Below, in pieces: positions 62,235 through 64,000 of a stretch of DNA of 64,000 nt; the stretch's first letter is position 1; every line of letters starts with the position of its first letter. The stretch is from Methylobacterium gregans (GTDB taxonomy: Bacteria > Pseudomonadota > Alphaproteobacteria > Rhizobiales > Beijerinckiaceae): positions 1-64,000 of the forward strand of contig NZ_BPQM01000012.1 in assembly GCF_022179245.1 (NCBI RefSeq), written 5' to 3'. The notes below the pieces were generated by a model that saw nothing but the letters and a program-made list of their open reading frames with translations, was not told where the DNA came from and did not search any database. Made by a program: the position numbers and the translations under genes.

Positions 62235-63644
62235 TCAGGCCGGCACCCGCACGGTCGCCCGCAGGCCGCCCAGCGGGCTATCGTGGAGCGAGACGTCGCC
62301 GCCATGCGCCCGGGCGATGTCGCGCGCGATCGCGAGGCCGAGCCCCGAGCCGCCCGCGTCCTGCCGCGCGTCGTCGAGCCGCACGAAGGGCTTGAACACC
62401 TCCTCGCGACTCTCGGGCGGGATGCCCGGCCCGTCGTCGTCGATGGAGACGAGGAAGCTGCGTCCCTCGCGCTTGCCGGAGATCGCCACCGTCTCGCCGT
62501 AGCGGGCGGCGTTGGCCGCGAGGTTGAACAGGCAGCGCCGGAAGGCGTCGGGCCGCACCGTCACGGTCGGTGGGCCGTCGAGGTCCACCACATCGACGTG
62601 GGCACCCAGCCGCTCCACGTCGGTGCGCAGATCCTCCAGCATCGCCCGCATGTCGGTCGGCGCCGCGGCCTCCGCCGAATCACCCCGAGCGAAGGCGAGA
62701 TAACCCTCGAGCATCCGGCTCATCTCGTCGACGTCGCGCTGCAGGTCCTCGATCTCGGGCGTCTGCTCGATCAGCGCCAGGGAGAGGCGGAAGCGCGTGA
62801 TGATGGTGCGCAGGTCGTGGCTCACCCCGTTGAGCATCGTGGTGCGCTGCTCCATCGCCCGCTCGATGCGCCGCTTCATCTCGATGAAGGCGTGGCCGGC
62901 CTGCCGGACCTCGCGGGCGCCGCGCGGCCGGAACTCGATCTCGCGGCCCTTGCCGAAGCCCTCCGCCACCGCGGCGAGCCGGAGGATCGGCTTGATCTGG
63001 TTGCGCAGGAACAGGATCGCGACACCGAGCAGCACCATCGAGGAGCCGGTCATCCAGACCAGGAAGATGTGCGAGTTCGAGGCGTAGGCCTGGCTGCGCC
63101 GCGCGGTGATGCGCATCACCCCCTCGGGGATCGCCACGCGGATCTCGATGAGGTTCGAGCGCCCCACCGTGTCGATCCAGAACGGCCGCCCGATCTGCCG
63201 CTTGATCTCGTCGGAGAGCGCCTCGTCGAGGATCGAGAAGAAGGGCCGCGGCCCCGCGGGCGGGAGCTTGGCCCCCTTCAGGATGTCGAGGTCGAGGCTC
63301 AGGCGCTCGCCCGCGATCCGGGCCAGGGTCTCCGCGTCCTTGTCCTGCGGGTAGCTCTCGTAGATGTCGATCAGCGCCGCGACGTCGGAGGTGACCGCGG
63401 AGGACAGCCGCTTCGTCACGAGCTGCCAGTGACGCTCCATGAAGGTGTAGGCGATCACCGATTGCAGCAGCACCACGGGCGCGATGATGATGATCAGCGA
63501 GCGCGCGTAGAGGCCCTTCGGCAGGATGTCGCCGATGGCGCGGGACAGGCGCTTCCAGAACTGCCGCGGGCCCGACAGCAGCCCGCCGCGGGGCGCGGTC
63601 GGGGAGCCGCGGTCCGTCTCGTTCGCCGTGAGGCTGGGTTCCAT
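62235..63644 (-). CDS. Sensor histidine kinase, EnvZ-like
   Basis: This 469-residue kinase has a cytoplasmic leader, a membrane helix (ARSLIIIIAPVVLLQSVIAYTF), a periplasmic domain of about 150 residues, a second helix (FLVWMTGSSMVLLGVAILFL), and HAMP. It also has HisKA with the phospho-accepting His in NGVSHDLRTIITRFRLSL and an ATPase domain (NLAANAARYGE, DDDGPGIPPESRE, GGSGLGLAIARDIARAHGG). The residue after HDLRT is Ile-Ile where most kinases have Pro. No response regulator is adjacent on the visible side; a partner may lie elsewhere. Confidence 0.92.
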   Translation of the reverse strand: MEPSLTANETDRGSPTAPRGGLLSGPRQFWKRLSRAIGDILPKGLYARSLIIIIAPVVLLQSVIAYTFMERHWQLVTKRLSSAVTSDVAALIDIYESYPQDKDAETLARIAGERLSLDLDILKGAKLPPAGPRPFFSILDEALSDEIKRQIGRPFWIDTVGRSNLIEIRVAIPEGVMRITARRSQAYASNSHIFLVWMTGSSMVLLGVAILFLRNQIKPILRLAAVAEGFGKGREIEFRPRGAREVRQAGHAFIEMKRRIERAMEQRTTMLNGVSHDLRTIITRFRLSLALIEQTPEIEDLQRDVDEMSRMLEGYLAFARGDSAEAAAPTDMRAMLEDLRTDVERLGAHVDVVDLDGPPTVTVRPDAFRRCLFNLAANAARYGETVAISGKREGRSFLVSIDDDGPGIPPESREEVFKPFVRLDDARQDAGGSGLGLAIARDIARAHGGDVSLHDSPLGGLRATVRVPA

Positions 63645-63848
63645 GGCGCGGGCTCGCCGCCGGATCATCGCACGCGTGGGAGTGCGCACTTATGGCATTG
63701 CGGGCGGGCCCCACCAACTGCCGACGCGTCGCGCCCCGCAGCATACGCCCGGCCTGGGTTTCCACGCCTCGGCGATGACAGAATTCTTCTCTACCGCAGG
63801 CCCACCGTGTCCGCCGTCCCGGCCGGGCGCGCCGCTGCGGAGACGAGC

Positions 63849-64000
63849 ATGACATCAGTCCGAACCGGTCGGTCGATCCGCGTGGCAGCCACGCTCGCGC
63901 TGGCCCTCGTCCTCACCGGGGCGGCGGCTTCCGGGAGCCGGGCCCTCGACCTTGAGGAGATGATCACCACAGGTGGGCGCGTCCCCGGTCCGGAACTGCG
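63849..64000 (+). CDS. Secreted protein, 5' part only
   Basis: The window ends after 50 codons. The visible N-terminus is a clear signal peptide (RSIRVAATLALALVLTGAAASGSRA) followed by LDLEEMITTGGRVPGPEL. I cannot assign a family from this much. It is divergent from the sensor kinase at 63644, and the 204-bp gap between them should hold both promoters. Confidence 0.65.
   Translation, partial: MTSVRTGRSIRVAATLALALVLTGAAASGSRALDLEEMITTGGRVPGPEL

Overview
The window reads as chromosomal DNA of a GC-rich alphaproteobacterium. It is most likely a Methylobacterium/Methylorubrum-type methylotroph, because it carries a 329-residue MeaB-type GTPase, a 3-hydroxybutyrate dehydrogenase, an alphaproteobacterial fab cluster, MmcB, a single Rsh protein next to rpoZ, and FixL/FixJ/FixK regulators. 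The genus is inferred from gene content only.

Region 1 (1 to about 26.6 kb) is an accessory island ending at the 3' side of a tRNA-Ser(GCU) gene (26613-26705, minus strand). At the left it has an excisionase-like HTH gene and a tyrosine integrase. Its core, 2.35-22.4 kb, is a low-oxygen/energy-stress module. It holds four tandem UspA proteins, two small c-type cytochromes translationally coupled to Usp genes, two triple-BON proteins, phosphoketolase plus acetate kinase, a second copy of the ATP-synthase zeta (inhibitor) subunit, a P1B-type metal ATPase, SPW-repeat and other small membrane proteins, an orphan receiver protein, two Crp/Fnr regulators, and a FixL-FixJ oxygen-sensing pair. Ten 14-bp sites of the form TTG(A/C)-N6-(T/G)CAA lie in front of its transcription units, at a centre-to-start distance of 60-125 bp where a gene follows. 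FixL/FixJ and fixK itself lack such a site, and fixK has a FixJ-like TTACGTA instead. The simplest reading is a self-contained cascade FixL -> FixJ -> FixK -> island operons. It would make ATP by substrate-level phosphorylation (Xfp-AckA) and restrain ATP hydrolysis (zeta) when respiration stops. A low-GC HELVH metalloprotease-like gene with an orphaned FixK box beside it looks like a later insertion.

Between the core and the tRNA (22.6-26.5 kb) are a three-gene MqsR/MqsA-like toxin-antitoxin operon with an unfamiliar third gene, and two unrecognised minus-strand genes. Tandem 11-bp repeats lie next to the tRNA terminator and could be integrase arm sites.

Region 2 (26.7-40.2 kb) looks like ordinary chromosome: a family 2 glycosyltransferase, an acyl-CoA synthetase, a TadE/TadE/TadG-vWA pilus-assembly operon, a chemotaxis receptor, a PaoABC-type periplasmic molybdenum aldehyde oxidoreductase operon, and a YidB-like protein. 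A low-GC winged-helix (HARE-HTH-like) gene and a 25-bp palindrome sit at 40.3-41.1 kb.

Region 3 (41.2-64 kb) is core housekeeping: fabF, acpP, fabG and fabD on the minus strand; rpoZ and rsh; an OmpR/EnvZ-type pair; a beta-hydroxyacid dehydrogenase; MmcB; a DedA protein; PdxY; PhzF and Nudix proteins; 3-hydroxybutyrate dehydrogenase; a CsbD/DUF883-like stress protein; pyroglutamyl-peptidase coupled to meaB; an alpha/beta-hydrolase lipoprotein; small acidic and TerB/DUF533-like proteins; a class I aminotransferase; a sensor kinase; and the start of a secreted protein cut by the window edge.
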